Assembly: GCF_004027225.2 (NCBI RefSeq)
Contig: NC_044288.2
Span: 5,073,719-5,137,718 of the forward strand
DNA length: 64,000 nucleotides
DNA from: Strigops habroptila
Lineage: Eukaryota > Chordata > Aves > Psittaciformes > Psittacidae
Reading direction: 5' to 3'
Part shown: positions 49,385 through 61,300 of the stretch, in pieces
Layout: the number at the start of each line of letters is the position of its first letter
How positions within the stretch are numbered: the first letter of the stretch is position 1
The notes under the pieces: model-generated
What the model was told of the DNA's origin: nothing
What the model saw: the letters and a program-made list of their open reading frames with translations, nothing else
Databases searched by the model: none
Position numbers and translations under genes: made by a program

Positions 49385-52300
49385 GTACGAGCTCCGTCAC
49401 GGGCTGGATGTGACCCGCGGGTTTGGTGGTGGAGGGAGGTGAAGACACTCGGCTGGTCACTGCTGAAGAGCAGCGTCAGCATCTGAAACTTGAACACAGT
49501 TGTTAGAGCTTGCAAGCATGATGGCTCCTCACCCAGCTCAGCAGAGATGCTCGCTGTGTTGGCTGAGCAGATGCTGGTACCTGCTGCTGGTGCAGTCCAA
49601 AGGCTCGTTTGGAGCCGGTGAAGACAAGGCAGAGCTGCCGGCGTGTGCCCTCCCTCTTGCCGTGTCCTCCCGTTGCCCTTCCCGCCCCCGAGGCGAGGAT
49701 CAGCCCGGGGTGATCAGCGGCGCGGCCACGCGTGTTCCCGCTCACCTCCGTCCCCGCGGTCACCCCGCTCCCCGTTCCGGCCGGCCGGGGCTCGCCTCCG
49801 TTCCTGCCGCGCGGTCCCACGGAGCTTTGAGCGCCTGGATCGACCCCCGCGGAAGACGCGCTCGGAGCTGCCGCCGCCGCTGCCTGTGGCCGGAACGGGG
49901 CGGGCGCTGGGGCGGTGCTGAGCCGGGGCGGGCCGGGGCCGGGGCCGGTCGTGGTGCCGAGCTGCGGGGATGTCCTCGGGCCGGCGGCTCCGCCGAGGTG
50001 AGCGCGGGGACCCACCGGCTGCGGGTCGGGACGGGACGGGACGGGGAGCGGAGGGCAGCGGAGCGGGGCGGGCGGTGGAGCTGCGCTGCCCGGTAGCGCG
50101 GCGTCTATGCGGGGAGCGCCGGTGCTCGGGCACGGCCCGGCCGCTCTGCGAGGGCCGACGCCCGCGGCGGGGATCGTCGGGGCTTCCGTGGGTCCGGTGC
50201 CGCTCCTCCGGTTCGGCTCGGCCCCGCGGCCGCTTCCCTGTTCGCGGAGCGCAGGTGTGGGGAATCTTGGAGCGCCCAAGCGATTCCTGGAAGTGAGCGC
50301 AGAGGAGGGAAGGGGCGAATTTTGGGACGGGCCGAGCGGGAGGGGTCGGGAATGGCCCCTCGTGTGAGAACGTGTAGCCTAGAACCGGCTGGGAGAGACC
50401 TGGGCGTATCTTGTGCTCGGGAGGGAAAACAGGCTGAACGAAACGCAACCGCGGCCTTTTGTTACTGTGGTTTTGTTGTTTCTAGAGCACAGTAACACCC
50501 TTTGAATGGTGAGCTCCTTAGGAAGTAGTTCCCCTATCAAATCGTGCCTCTGAGCTTTGGCCAGGTTGCCTTTTCAAGGCTTCATTGTGTTTGGGACATG
50601 TAGTCTAGGTCATGCTTTGCCCAGACAGGTTGGACCAGCTGATCCTCCAGGTCCTTTCCAACCTGGGATTCTATGACTCTGTGATTTTCTTGAGTCAGAG
50701 GAGTCTAGGCATCTGGTTTGGTTGGTTTGTTTTTGGTTCTTTCCCCTTGTAAGACCCCATCCCTTGGGGTCTTTTGGAACATAAATCGGTATAGAATGAG
50801 GTTTTGTCTTCCAGAAATAGCTGTATCTCATTCTGCCCTTAAATGAACATGCATACTGAGATAGCAACTTTGATATGCAAATCAAAGCGCATTTAAGTGC
50901 TGTCTAAATGCTGCCATTTGCTAGTAGAATCATAGAATTGTTTAGCTTGGACAAGACTGTTAAGATCATCAAGTCCAACCGCTAACCCAGCAGTGCCACG
51001 CTCATCACTAAACCATGTCCCTAAGGGCAACGTGTCCCATGTCCCTAAGGGCAACACAGGCTTTTAGATACCTCCAGGGATGGTGACTCCACCACTTCCC
51101 TGGGCAGCCTGTTCCAGTGCTTGATAAACCTTTTGGTGAAGACATTTTTCCTAATATCCAACCTAAACCTCCCCTGGTGCAACTTGATAGGTAGTAGGGT
51201 GATATTAGTTCATTATCTCATCTGTGAATTGAAGCTGGCTGGTGAATGAGAGCATCTGTAAAGGGATTTAAATGTACCTTGTATGGTTTCTGTTCACAAT
51301 TTTGATTAAAGCCCCTACCCCAAAAGCTACCTCTGTGCAGTCACAGTCACAAATGTGGTGCTGCTTCGTTTGGAACCCTGAAAAGAACAAACTTATTTCC
51401 CTCCAGGCTGGAGTAGCACAGTCCTGCATGGATTGCTGCTTACACTTCCATTAAGTAAAGAGCAGACTGGCTAAGACTCATCTATCTAATGACAAGGCTA
51501 ATTTAATTCTCCCTTCTGAACACTTATGTGTAAATTCTATGTTATCTAAAAGATACAATACATTTTCCTGCTGTGGCACTATAATGTCACTGCATGTTTT
51601 TAACAAGAGGATCTTTATTACCGCTTAAATCTCCTTTAGCTGCAAATCCTGCCTGATTCAGACTGTCCGCTTCCTGCTGTTCTGTAATCTCTGCACATAG
51701 CTCTTCATTTCTGTGCCCATTTCAATTATTGAACGAGGTCATTATCTTACTAAATATTCCACTTCAGTTTGCTAACCCACAGATCCCTCTGGCTACAGCA
51801 GTCTGTATCTAGGTATAGATTTGTCTAAAGGAAACAGGCCTTTTCCAGGACTGATGTCTGTCTGAGGAGAATCCTACCTAAAACTGATTTCAGCTAATGA
51901 GGTTAAAATGCAAAAGTGTGATACATGACTGTGATCTATGGATCATGTAGTGGCTGTATCAGCAGCACTGAACAGGATACAAGTTACAGAATGGTTTGGG
52001 TTGGAAGGGATGTTAAAGCTCATCCAGTTCCAACCCCTGCCACGGGCAGGGACACCTTCCACTAGAGCAGGTTGCTCCAAGCCCCTGTGTCCAACCTGGC
52101 CTTGAACACTGCCAGGGATGGGGCAGCCACAGCTTCTCTGGGCACCCTGTGCCAGCGCCTCAGCACCCTCACAGGGAAGAGCTTCTGCCTAAGAGCTCAT
52201 CTCAGTCTCTTCTCTTTTAGCTTAAAGCCCTTTTCCTATCTCTCTACATTGCTTGGTCTTTACCCGTAGAGCTTGCAGAGGCTCAGGCAGCACTGGTGAA

Positions 52301-55300
52301 GTACTTAGTGCCTATATGAAGTACTATGGTGAGCTCCGTCCCAGCTCACCAAGACCAGGCTTTGCAGCGCATCTCTGAGCTGCGTATGCTCCTGTTCCTG
52401 TGTGACTTTGGCTGCGTGATCCATAATGAGGTTTGAGTCACAGGCTCTTCTGCAGCGAGGCTCTGATAAATCCTCTTACACAGTCTTTATTTTCAGAGGG
52501 CTCTTGGTCAGAAGAGGTTTTCCAAGCTGAGAACACGGCCACTTCTTGTCAGGTTGTTTACATGCTGAGTGCCTTGGTAAAGTACTTCAGGTTCTATTTC
52601 TGGTTTGCACCCTTGTCCTGGAGCTGGTATTGTGACAACAATAACATTTTAATTCTTCTGGGCTGTGCTCACTGAAAGAGCAGCTCAGCTGAATGACTAG
52701 AACCTTAGCATCTTAAAAACAATGTCTATATCATCATTAGATTTATGTACTAAGTAGCATCATCTTGAGGTTGTTGTTTGTTCATCTTAAACACAGAGAC
52801 CCCCATGCAGGATCGTCTTTTTTAACTGTTCCTTTGCCATTTGTAGGAGCAGAATGTTGTGACTGAAACTAAATCCTGAAAGACCAGTCAAATTTTGCTA
52901 ATGTAAAGTGATGTGTTTAGTGTCACCCCTGAATCTAGTTACATTTGCATGGTGGCAGCCCTGTACTTTTTTAGGAGGGTGCAGTTTGCATTGAGGCACT
53001 TGTTTCTGCTGTGGTACAGTGGGCTCATGTGGTGACTCTGTTCTGCATGGTCTTGAGGGGGGAGATGCTTGTGCTTTGCTGTGTGCTTGTAGATAAGTAG
53101 AAACCCTATAAATGGCAGTGTGGTTTTTGGGGGGTTGTTTTTTCTTCCTTTTCTCTTCCTTTCTTTGGACTTCCTGCCTTGCTTCAGAAAGGAAAAACCT
53201 GTTATTAACCTACATTTTTTAGATTCCTAGGATAAAGCCCTGGATTTTGTGCTGCTAAGTCCTGGTTTGGCTTAGCTCTAATGGAGAGCCAACAGCTCTG
53301 CTGTTCTCCGTGACCCCACCACATCTTAGTGTCAAGTTCTTCCTCTAGAAGGGAAGCTGCATCGTCACGGAACAGTTCTGTCAGATTAGGTTAGATCTCT
53401 CAGGTAACTGGAAGAGAGGCTGCAGGGTGCTGTTTCTCCACACAGCTCTAACTTACATTCTGCTGACAGATTTTTGCCAGTGTTTGCATAAGTGCGTTGA
53501 TAAATTAAAGAACATTTTGTGTTTAATGTGAAACTCTTCGGTTTGGTTTTGTTTTTTTTCCTTTCCAGAAGTGGTTAGCTCTGAAGGCGTCAAAAAGAAC
53601 GGAAAAAAGCCTGTGGTTAGTCAGAACCGGAGCCGTGACAGCACTGATAAAAGTGCTCCTGGGTAGGTATCTCTCTCTTTTTGCGTAGTTTTTGGTGAAG
53701 CAGTTGAATCATAGAATCCCAGCCTGGTTTGGGTTGGAAGGGACCTTAAAGCTCATCCAGTTCCAACCCCCTGCCACGGGCAGGGACACCTTCCACTAGA
53801 GCAGGTTGCTCCAAGCCCCTGTGTCCAACCTGGCCTTGAACACTGTCAAGGGTGTTCACTTGAAGGGAGAGTTGTGCACGTCAGCTCTTTGTGGAAGGTC
53901 TAGTGAGGAGTAAAAGTGCTGGCAACGTTTCTTTGCTGGTTTAGCTACACCTCTCCTCCACAAAGGATCTTGTATAGTGACAGTAAATATATATAAGTTC
54001 TGGGTACTCGGTTGCGTGTGGATGGAATGAGCTGCGGTGGGCAGATTGCTGATGCTTAGATGTCTAAAGGAAGAAAAAGAAAGTGCAGCGATCTTTCTGC
54101 TTCCTGGTTTTCAGTGGGAAACCAACGGGGGAAGTTGGTCTCTGGTGGCAGCGTGTGAGGCCTGTGCACACACCAGAGCTCGAGCAATCTTGCAGCTGCG
54201 TTATCTAGTTCCATCTGTGGGTGCCCGTGTCAGCTGCAGTCCCCAGAGGGGGTGGAATCTAAAGCAGAAGTTGTCAGCTTTTTGAGAAGAGAGTCTGCAG
54301 ATTCTAGTTAAGGAGAGGAAAAAGTTCAGCATAAGGATGCTGTCAGAGCTTTAGTGGGAATTTCAGTGCAGCCTCTCAAGGACAGTCCTGCTAGTCCCCT
54401 ATTTGGGCATATTTTGGAGGTTTAGTAGGACAGGAGCTGCTAGTGTTGTTTATTTGTAATTCAGAGAGCTTTGGCTTAGGGCCACCCTGTCCCATAGATA
54501 CACGCTTAAAATGTCAGTTTCATTTTCCAGTTCCCAGGACTTTGTGGACCTTGCCATATATCCTTCAAAGCCTGTGTGCTGTCCTTGGCACTGGTGTGCA
54601 AGTTGGTGACCTTAAATTCATATCATCATCCTTTCGGTGTGGGAACTCCCAAGCTGTGGCATTATTGCTGTTGCAAAAGGAGTTTGCAGAGCCATGAGAT
54701 ACTAAATAAAACCAGCTCTACCTCCACCCGCTCTGTGCTGCCTCCTTTCTAGGCAGAGCTGGGAGTTCTCCACCAGAGGCTTTGCTTCTGCTGAGGTCAG
54801 AAGGGCTGAGCAGGGGCAGCAGGAGATGAGATTTGCACCTCCTTACTCCAGGAAGCAGGAAAGGTGTACAGGTTTTGTGTCAACATTGAGGTATGAGTAA
54901 GGCCTGCTGTGAACCAACAGGTTGCACCAGATTAGTGAAGACCATTTGTTATTTCAGTTAGTTACACTGTTTTTATCTACAGGTACAAGAAATGCTCCTT
55001 TTGGTCTTGTTTGCTTATCCCAAACATTGACTATGATCAGTGAAACAGATAGATGTGAATCAAGTCCTTGGTGACAGAAAGAAGCTGTTCAGGGTGTGTG
55101 TATATCCTGGGTTTCATCACACAGTTTTGCTTTTGTTTCCAGGCAAAACAAACTCAAACCTGAAGTGACAACTGAAATGGTGCGGTCCTCCAGCGTCATG
55201 GTGTCAGACAAGGCTTCAATCTTATCAGAGCCAAAGTTTGGACTACGAGACACTATTATTAAATCTCAGCTTCTACAACAGGTGGATTCCTACACATACA

Positions 55301-58300
55301 TCCAGAACTTCAGGTAATGATCATTCCTGAGAAGAACTTCTTCTTGTGGGCTGTAAGTTCATTAGCATAAGCTGTTATTTCATCTGGGTTTGATGGACAC
55401 TAGAAAAGTGTGATCCTTACTTCCCAGAACAGCTTTCTTTCCTCATTTAGGCATTAGCAGAGAAGAATTTCATTCCTGTCTCTGTTGAGACCTTCTAGTT
55501 CTTGTTGAGAAAATGTCCTTTTTAAAATGACTTTTTCCTGTGCTTATTTCAGACTGTGTCTGGATATGCATCAGTTCTGTGCACCTCTGGCCTTCTCTCT
55601 CACTGCTCTGTTCACTGCTTATCATGTAGTCTTCTTTCTTTTCCATACTACGTGTAAATGTGTATTGTCTGTAAAACATGTCTGTAAAGATGCTGCTGTA
55701 ATTACATCATTTTAGGGGTTTAAACTTTGTCACATTTTCCTAATTCCCCCCAGAAACATGTTACTCTTCATCAGTTATATGTAGTATTAAGCACCTGGGT
55801 TAATAATAGGAGTATTTCCATCAGCTCTACAATTGCAGTGCTGGGATTTAGTTACTCTCTTTTCAGATTTTTTGTGGGGACATACAATGTGAACGGTCAG
55901 TCACCCAAAGAAAGCCTCCAGCCTTGGCTGGCATGCGATGCCGAGCCTCCAGACATCTACTGTGTGGGGTGAGTGCCTCTTTCTGGCCCATCCTTCCATA
56001 CCTTGACTGTGGGTTGCTTGCTTGTGAATTGGTAGCGTGGAGGTTTAGCCAAGACACTACAGCTGAGGAATGTTTGTACTGCCTTACTCCATTGCACAGC
56101 TTTAAAGTATGTGTTTGCACAGCCTGGAAGGGCTGTAAATCTGTTGTTAGTGTTTGAACTCTGGCACTGCAGTGTTACAAAATCTTTAGTGCCATTCAAC
56201 TTAATACTAATAGTGATTGAGCTTTACACTTAACATACCTCTAAAATCTGCATAACTGAATTTGAGTTTTCAGTTATAAATATAGTGAGTATAAATTGAT
56301 TTAGTTCTTTCCCAGAGGGAAGGATTGGGGAGTCATAAACAAGTGCATGCATCCATGGGTTCCTTCCTCTAACACAGTTTCCAGGAGCTTGATCTGAGTA
56401 GAGATGCCTTGTTTTTCACTTACACACCGAGGGAAGAAGAATGGTTTGAAGCTGTAACTGACAGTCTTCACCCAGATGCCAAATATGCAAAGGTAAATGC
56501 AGCTTTTGGGGAGGTTTGATTTCCACTTGGGCCTCTTTTCTCTTTGGTTTTTCTTATTCTCAGTTGCTGCGACTTCCAGAGTTCATTGTCTATAGCTCTT
56601 GGTCAGGCAGAAGTGCTCTGAAGGTGAAGCAGGGAGTGTTGATGTGCACGGTGCTGAGGTGAGGGCAGGACAGGAGAGCAGAGCTGGGCATCCATGCATA
56701 AAGGAAGCTCCTGCTATCATGGGGGAAGAGAATAGGAAGTAGCTTCTTCCATGTCTGTCTCCACAGGGCATGGTGGAGTGAGTTGTGAGAGTATCTTGGT
56801 AGGAATGCTACTTATGTTTTGGCTCCCACTCCTTAGGTCTGCTTTGTTTCTTGTCACTGTTGTTGAAGGGAAGCTCCTTGCATGGGCTGTGCCTGTGCTG
56901 GAGGTTTTGCTTTGGGCTTCAGCTTCATTTACTGGGGTGCTGGTCCCTGTCTCTTCCGTGTGCTGTGCTGCTGGGAGTGCCTGTGCGCCCGGCTGCTCTG
57001 TTGGATGAGCCTGGAACTCTCTTTTTCTCCATCTGTATTTTGGTGACCTATGTTCTGGGCTGGGGGGTGATGTGCCTTCTCACACCAAAACCTCTCCCAT
57101 TCAAGTATTTAATGGAATAGCATCTGTTTTTCAGGTGAAACTTGTGCGGCTGGTGGGAATCATGCTTCTGTTCTATGTGAAAGCAGAGCATGCTTTGCAC
57201 ATCTCCGAGGTGGAAGCTGGGACTGTGGGAACTGGAGTCATGGGGAGGATGGTAAGAATGGCAACTGTGCATGAGAAGGGGTGAGACATAGAAAAGCCCT
57301 GGAGAGCCCCTCTCCTTAAACATAGTGGCTATTCCTCCAGCTGAGGGATGCAGCTGCCTTTGGAAGCACAGACTCCTGTCCTCATGCCAGCTTTGGGCGT
57401 TGCCAGAGGGAATTGCCCTCTGCTTGCAAAGGCTCAAAGACCTTGAGGGAGAATCTTTGAAGGCCTTTTCTTCCTGATTGCACATGCTGGGCTGTGTGGG
57501 GCCTTGCTCTCACGTGGTTTTGTTGTTGGCTGTGATTCTGCCCAAAGCAAGTAACAGAAGGAGATGTGAGTAGAAGAAACATGAATGTGTCTATCCAGAT
57601 TAGTTTTTCCGAGGAGGACTTCCTGCACGTTCTGAACCACTGAATGAAATCTGTGCCCTTTGAATGTAGTTTCTGTAGTTTTTATACCTTGTCAGTGGTG
57701 GTTTTGACCAGCTATGCTGTGTGCATTCTCCTCCATTTACAATTTTCTTATTGTTTGTGTTAAAAGATCCAGTTTGTTGCTAAACTGATTCCAGGACTTG
57801 CTGAAGTAATGGACCAGCTCTCTTAGTGATTTTACTTTCCTTTTGTGTTAGTTAATTCCTGAATTACAAACTGAGCTCCATGTGCTTGCTGTGTTTTATT
57901 GCTGTGTGCACCCCTCACGTGAGTTGTTGGCTTCAATTCATGCAATAATCGTCAGTGGCATTTTCAGCCTTTTCCTTCCTCTGCAATTAAGCCATCTGCC
58001 TCAATGTCTTTTGGCTTGTCCAAAGATTCATCTGGGCAAAGATTAATCTGTTGTGTAGAAGCTTCTGACCAATGTCTTTGTCTTTGTCTTTCAGGGTAAC
58101 AAAGGTGGTGTTGCCATAAGGTTTAAATTCCATAACACTAGCATGTGCATTGTGAATTGCCACCTCGCAGCTCACATGGAGGAATACGAGCGGAGGAACC
58201 AGGACTTCAAAGACATCTGCTCTCGGATGCAATTCTGGCAGTTGAATCCAAATTTGCCCCCTCTCACTATTGGCAAACACGAGTATGCTTCCTGACTGTG

Positions 58301-61300
58301 TGAATTGCTGCATGTGGCAAGGAAGAACCATGTGAATGTACTGGGGCATGAGGTTCTCTCAGCAGGGTTGTGAGAAGGGGTGCCCAGTGATCTGGAGGGG
58401 CCTGAAATGCCTTACCATAAGCCTGGTTTTGAGAGTGGTCACCTATACAGTGCTGACAAGTCCCTTGCCTTCTTATGCTATTCCAGGTTCTTTTATTTTC
58501 AAGCATGGAGTGGGAATGGGGTGATAATACGCATCGATTTCCCAAGTGGGTCGTGGGATTTAGTCAGTGTGGACTATTAAAAGTACCAGTTATTAAGAGA
58601 TAGTGACAAACATGCAGAGTAGGAATTAAACCCAGCAAAGGTAGAAAATGTAGCTTCTCTTTCAAGTTTTCGCTCTTGTTCTCTCTGATGGAGAGGCGTA
58701 GACCTGATCCTGTTGAGGTTAGAAGAGCTCCTGCTGGCACTGGGTGGTTTGAGGCATGGCTGTGGTGCTGCCAGCTTGTGCTTTGGTCATCCTCAGGCCT
58801 CTGCAGACTTCTGGTGTACGTTCTCTTTCAGTGTGGTCTTATGGTTGGGTGACCTCAACTATCGGCTGGAGGATCTGGATGTGGCAAAAGTGAAGCAGCT
58901 TGTAGATGAGAAAGCATTTCTAGAGCTTTGCCAGTATGACCAGGTACTGATGTCTCACCTACCTGCAGGTGGTGCTGAGGGTGCTAGTTAGAAACTGCAG
59001 TGCTGAACATCTCCCTTTTAGCTCATATGGGAACTGTGCTCGAGCTTATTGAAAATTACATTTTTTACCCTTTTTTCTTCCTTAGCTAAAGAGGCAAATG
59101 AATGCAAATGCAGCCTTTGAAGGCTTTACAGAGGGAGAGATTTCTTTCCAGCCAACATACAAATATGATCCAGGCTGTGATGACTGGGACACAAGGTATG
59201 GTGATTGCCTCGTGCGACGCTACCAAAGGAAATAAAGCTAAAAAGAATTGCAGATGTATATATAAATACTATAAACAGGAGCAGTTCTGAGGTTATTGCT
59301 GTTTCCTCTCCCTTGGCTCCAAAATTCATCTCCACTTTACATCTATTTATGTTGCTTTTCTTCCACTGCTATTTGTCAGATATTCCTAATCTTTTTTTCT
59401 TTTCCTCCAGGAATTATCCATTGGGTTTCCTCTTAGTTAGAGCTGCACAAAATTAAGGAATCATTTGAGTTGGATTCATTCTTTTGGTTCGGTTTGGTTT
59501 GGTTTTCTTTTCCCAAGCAAAACTTTCAGGATCTTTTATTTGCTGATATGTGCTGTACCTACTAAGGCCAGACCAGCTAGGGTTTGAAATGGTGCATTTG
59601 TGCTGTCTGTAGCTGAGTGGGTCCTCCAAAAGACCAGCATTCGTGTTACACACTACAGAGTGGCTGACCTGTTCTTCGTAAACTGGGGATATTGGCTTCA
59701 AGTTCTTCCCTGTGAGGGTGCTGAGGCGCTGGCACAGGGTGCCCAGAGAAGCTGTGGCTGCCCCATCCCTGGCAGTGTTCAAGGCCGGGTTGGACACAGG
59801 GGCTTGGAGCAACCTGCTCTAGTGGAAGGTGGCCCTGCCCGTGGCAGGGGGTTGGAACTGGCAGGGACACCTTCCACTAGAGGTAGAAAAGAAATAGAAA
59901 GTAAAGCGTGATACAGAGATAGCTAATAGCAGACAAATAAACTTTTGTAACTAGGAAAAGAAACTGCAGAAAATACAACTTTGGTAGAGAAGTAGCTCCA
60001 CGCCACATCAGGAAAACACCAAGGCTGTGGCAGAGCAGGATTGTGCCTTGCATTGCTACCCCGCCTGCCCTGTGCCTGGAAACTCATTTGTACCTCTGTT
60101 GTAGTGAGAAGTGTCGTGTTCCAGCCTGGTGTGATCGGATACTCTGGAAAGGGCAGAACATCACCCAGCTGAGCTATCGCAGCCATATGGCTCTGAAGAT
60201 CAGTGATCATAAGCCAGTTAGCTCCGTGTTTGAAATTGGGGTAAGTACATCAATGCTGAAGGAAATAACTCGCTGACCTTGCGCTCTCTGTGGGGAGAGC
60301 AGGAAGGAGGGGGAAGGTTCTCCTGCCAATTTCCCTCTCCTCCTGCTTTTATGGCCTCCACGGAGAACAATGGCTTGAAAGGTGGGCTAGATAAGATACT
60401 GAGGTAGGACTGTGGTTCCTAGTAAGGCAGGGTTGTGTTAAATGACTCAGTGAAGCAGAATAATGCATGAATATCTGGAGGTGTTTTTTCAGAAGTGATC
60501 TTTTGCCTGTTTTTGTTATTTACCTGATAACACAGAAACTTGCAGTGCAGGAATTCTACATCATTAATAGCACAGCAGAGTGTTTTCAGACTTTTATTTA
60601 AGGAAAAACCACAAGAGCTGCTCTGCTACTACTTGCTAGTTATGGCACGATCCCAAGGGGAGCTTGGAGTGTGAGTGCTCCAGGTGGCTCTGTTCATTAC
60701 ACGTGTTGTATACACTAGTGTGCTGCTAAAATCAAATCACTTCATGTTACCAGCTGTGTTACAGGTCTCCCACAGAGGTACAGTAAGTGCCTGTAGCTTC
60801 AGTGTGTGTCCTTTTCAGGTGAAAGTTGTGGATAAGGAGCTCTACCGAAAAGCCTGTGAGGAAATAGTGCGCTCCCTGGATAAGCTGGAGAATGCCAACA
60901 TTCCCTCAGTGACCCTCTCCCAGAGAGAGGTAGGGTATGTTCCTGTGCTGTGATTCCATAGACCCCAGAAGCATATTCCAGCAGTAGAAAATGGATTCTA
61001 GACCATGGGGTCTGGTTCCAAAGAGGAATAATAGTTTGTCTTCCAACTGTTCTTTGTTTACAAGCCCTAGAAATAGTAGTTTCTGTTTAGATGCAGGTAA
61101 ATTCCGTTCACAGTACCAGGCTGAAACACAGGCTGTACTGCTCCCTGAGGTGGGGTGAGAGTAAAAGGACAGTTTGTGGCCCTTGCTCTGAAATATAAAA
61201 TGTAAATTCTGGAGGATTTGGAGAAGGTCACAAAACTGGCATTTGCTTTGTGTTTTGGGGCCTACAAAAGATAAGCAAATGAGACATTTGAGGCTAGAGC

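Larger units (their letters stand above)
49640..50440 (+). promoter_or_regulatory. INPP5B: Second, intragenic CpG island in INPP5B intron 5 (candidate alternative promoter)
   Basis: A dense CpG island sits about 250 nt after exon 5, far from exon 1. It has two GC boxes (GGGGCGGGCG at 49897, GGGGCGG at 49909), no TATA box, and a candidate first coding exon with a strong donor. A methylation-free island inside an intron usually marks a promoter. The use of this one is inferred. Confidence 0.65.
50450..53568. other. Remainder of INPP5B intron 5
   Basis: Three CR1 fragments and no supported exon. The human linker segment that would be expected between exons 5 and 6 was looked for here and not found. 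Confidence 0.55.

Noticed and set aside
52496-52551. Possible INPP5B linker exon [10 protein letters not shown] and so on in intron 5
   Set aside because: The acceptor is acceptable, but the donor phase does not fit exon 6, and the alternative donor creates an immediate TAA at the junction.
54703-54708. AATAAA in INPP5B intron 6
   Set aside because: Intronic, without a downstream GT-rich element or an upstream terminal exon that I could see; probably chance.
59453-59812. 119-codon minus-strand frame starting [17 protein letters not shown]
   Set aside because: The same peptide recurs at 47746-47973 (minus) and 52072-52269 (plus) because it is translated CR1 repeat, not a gene.
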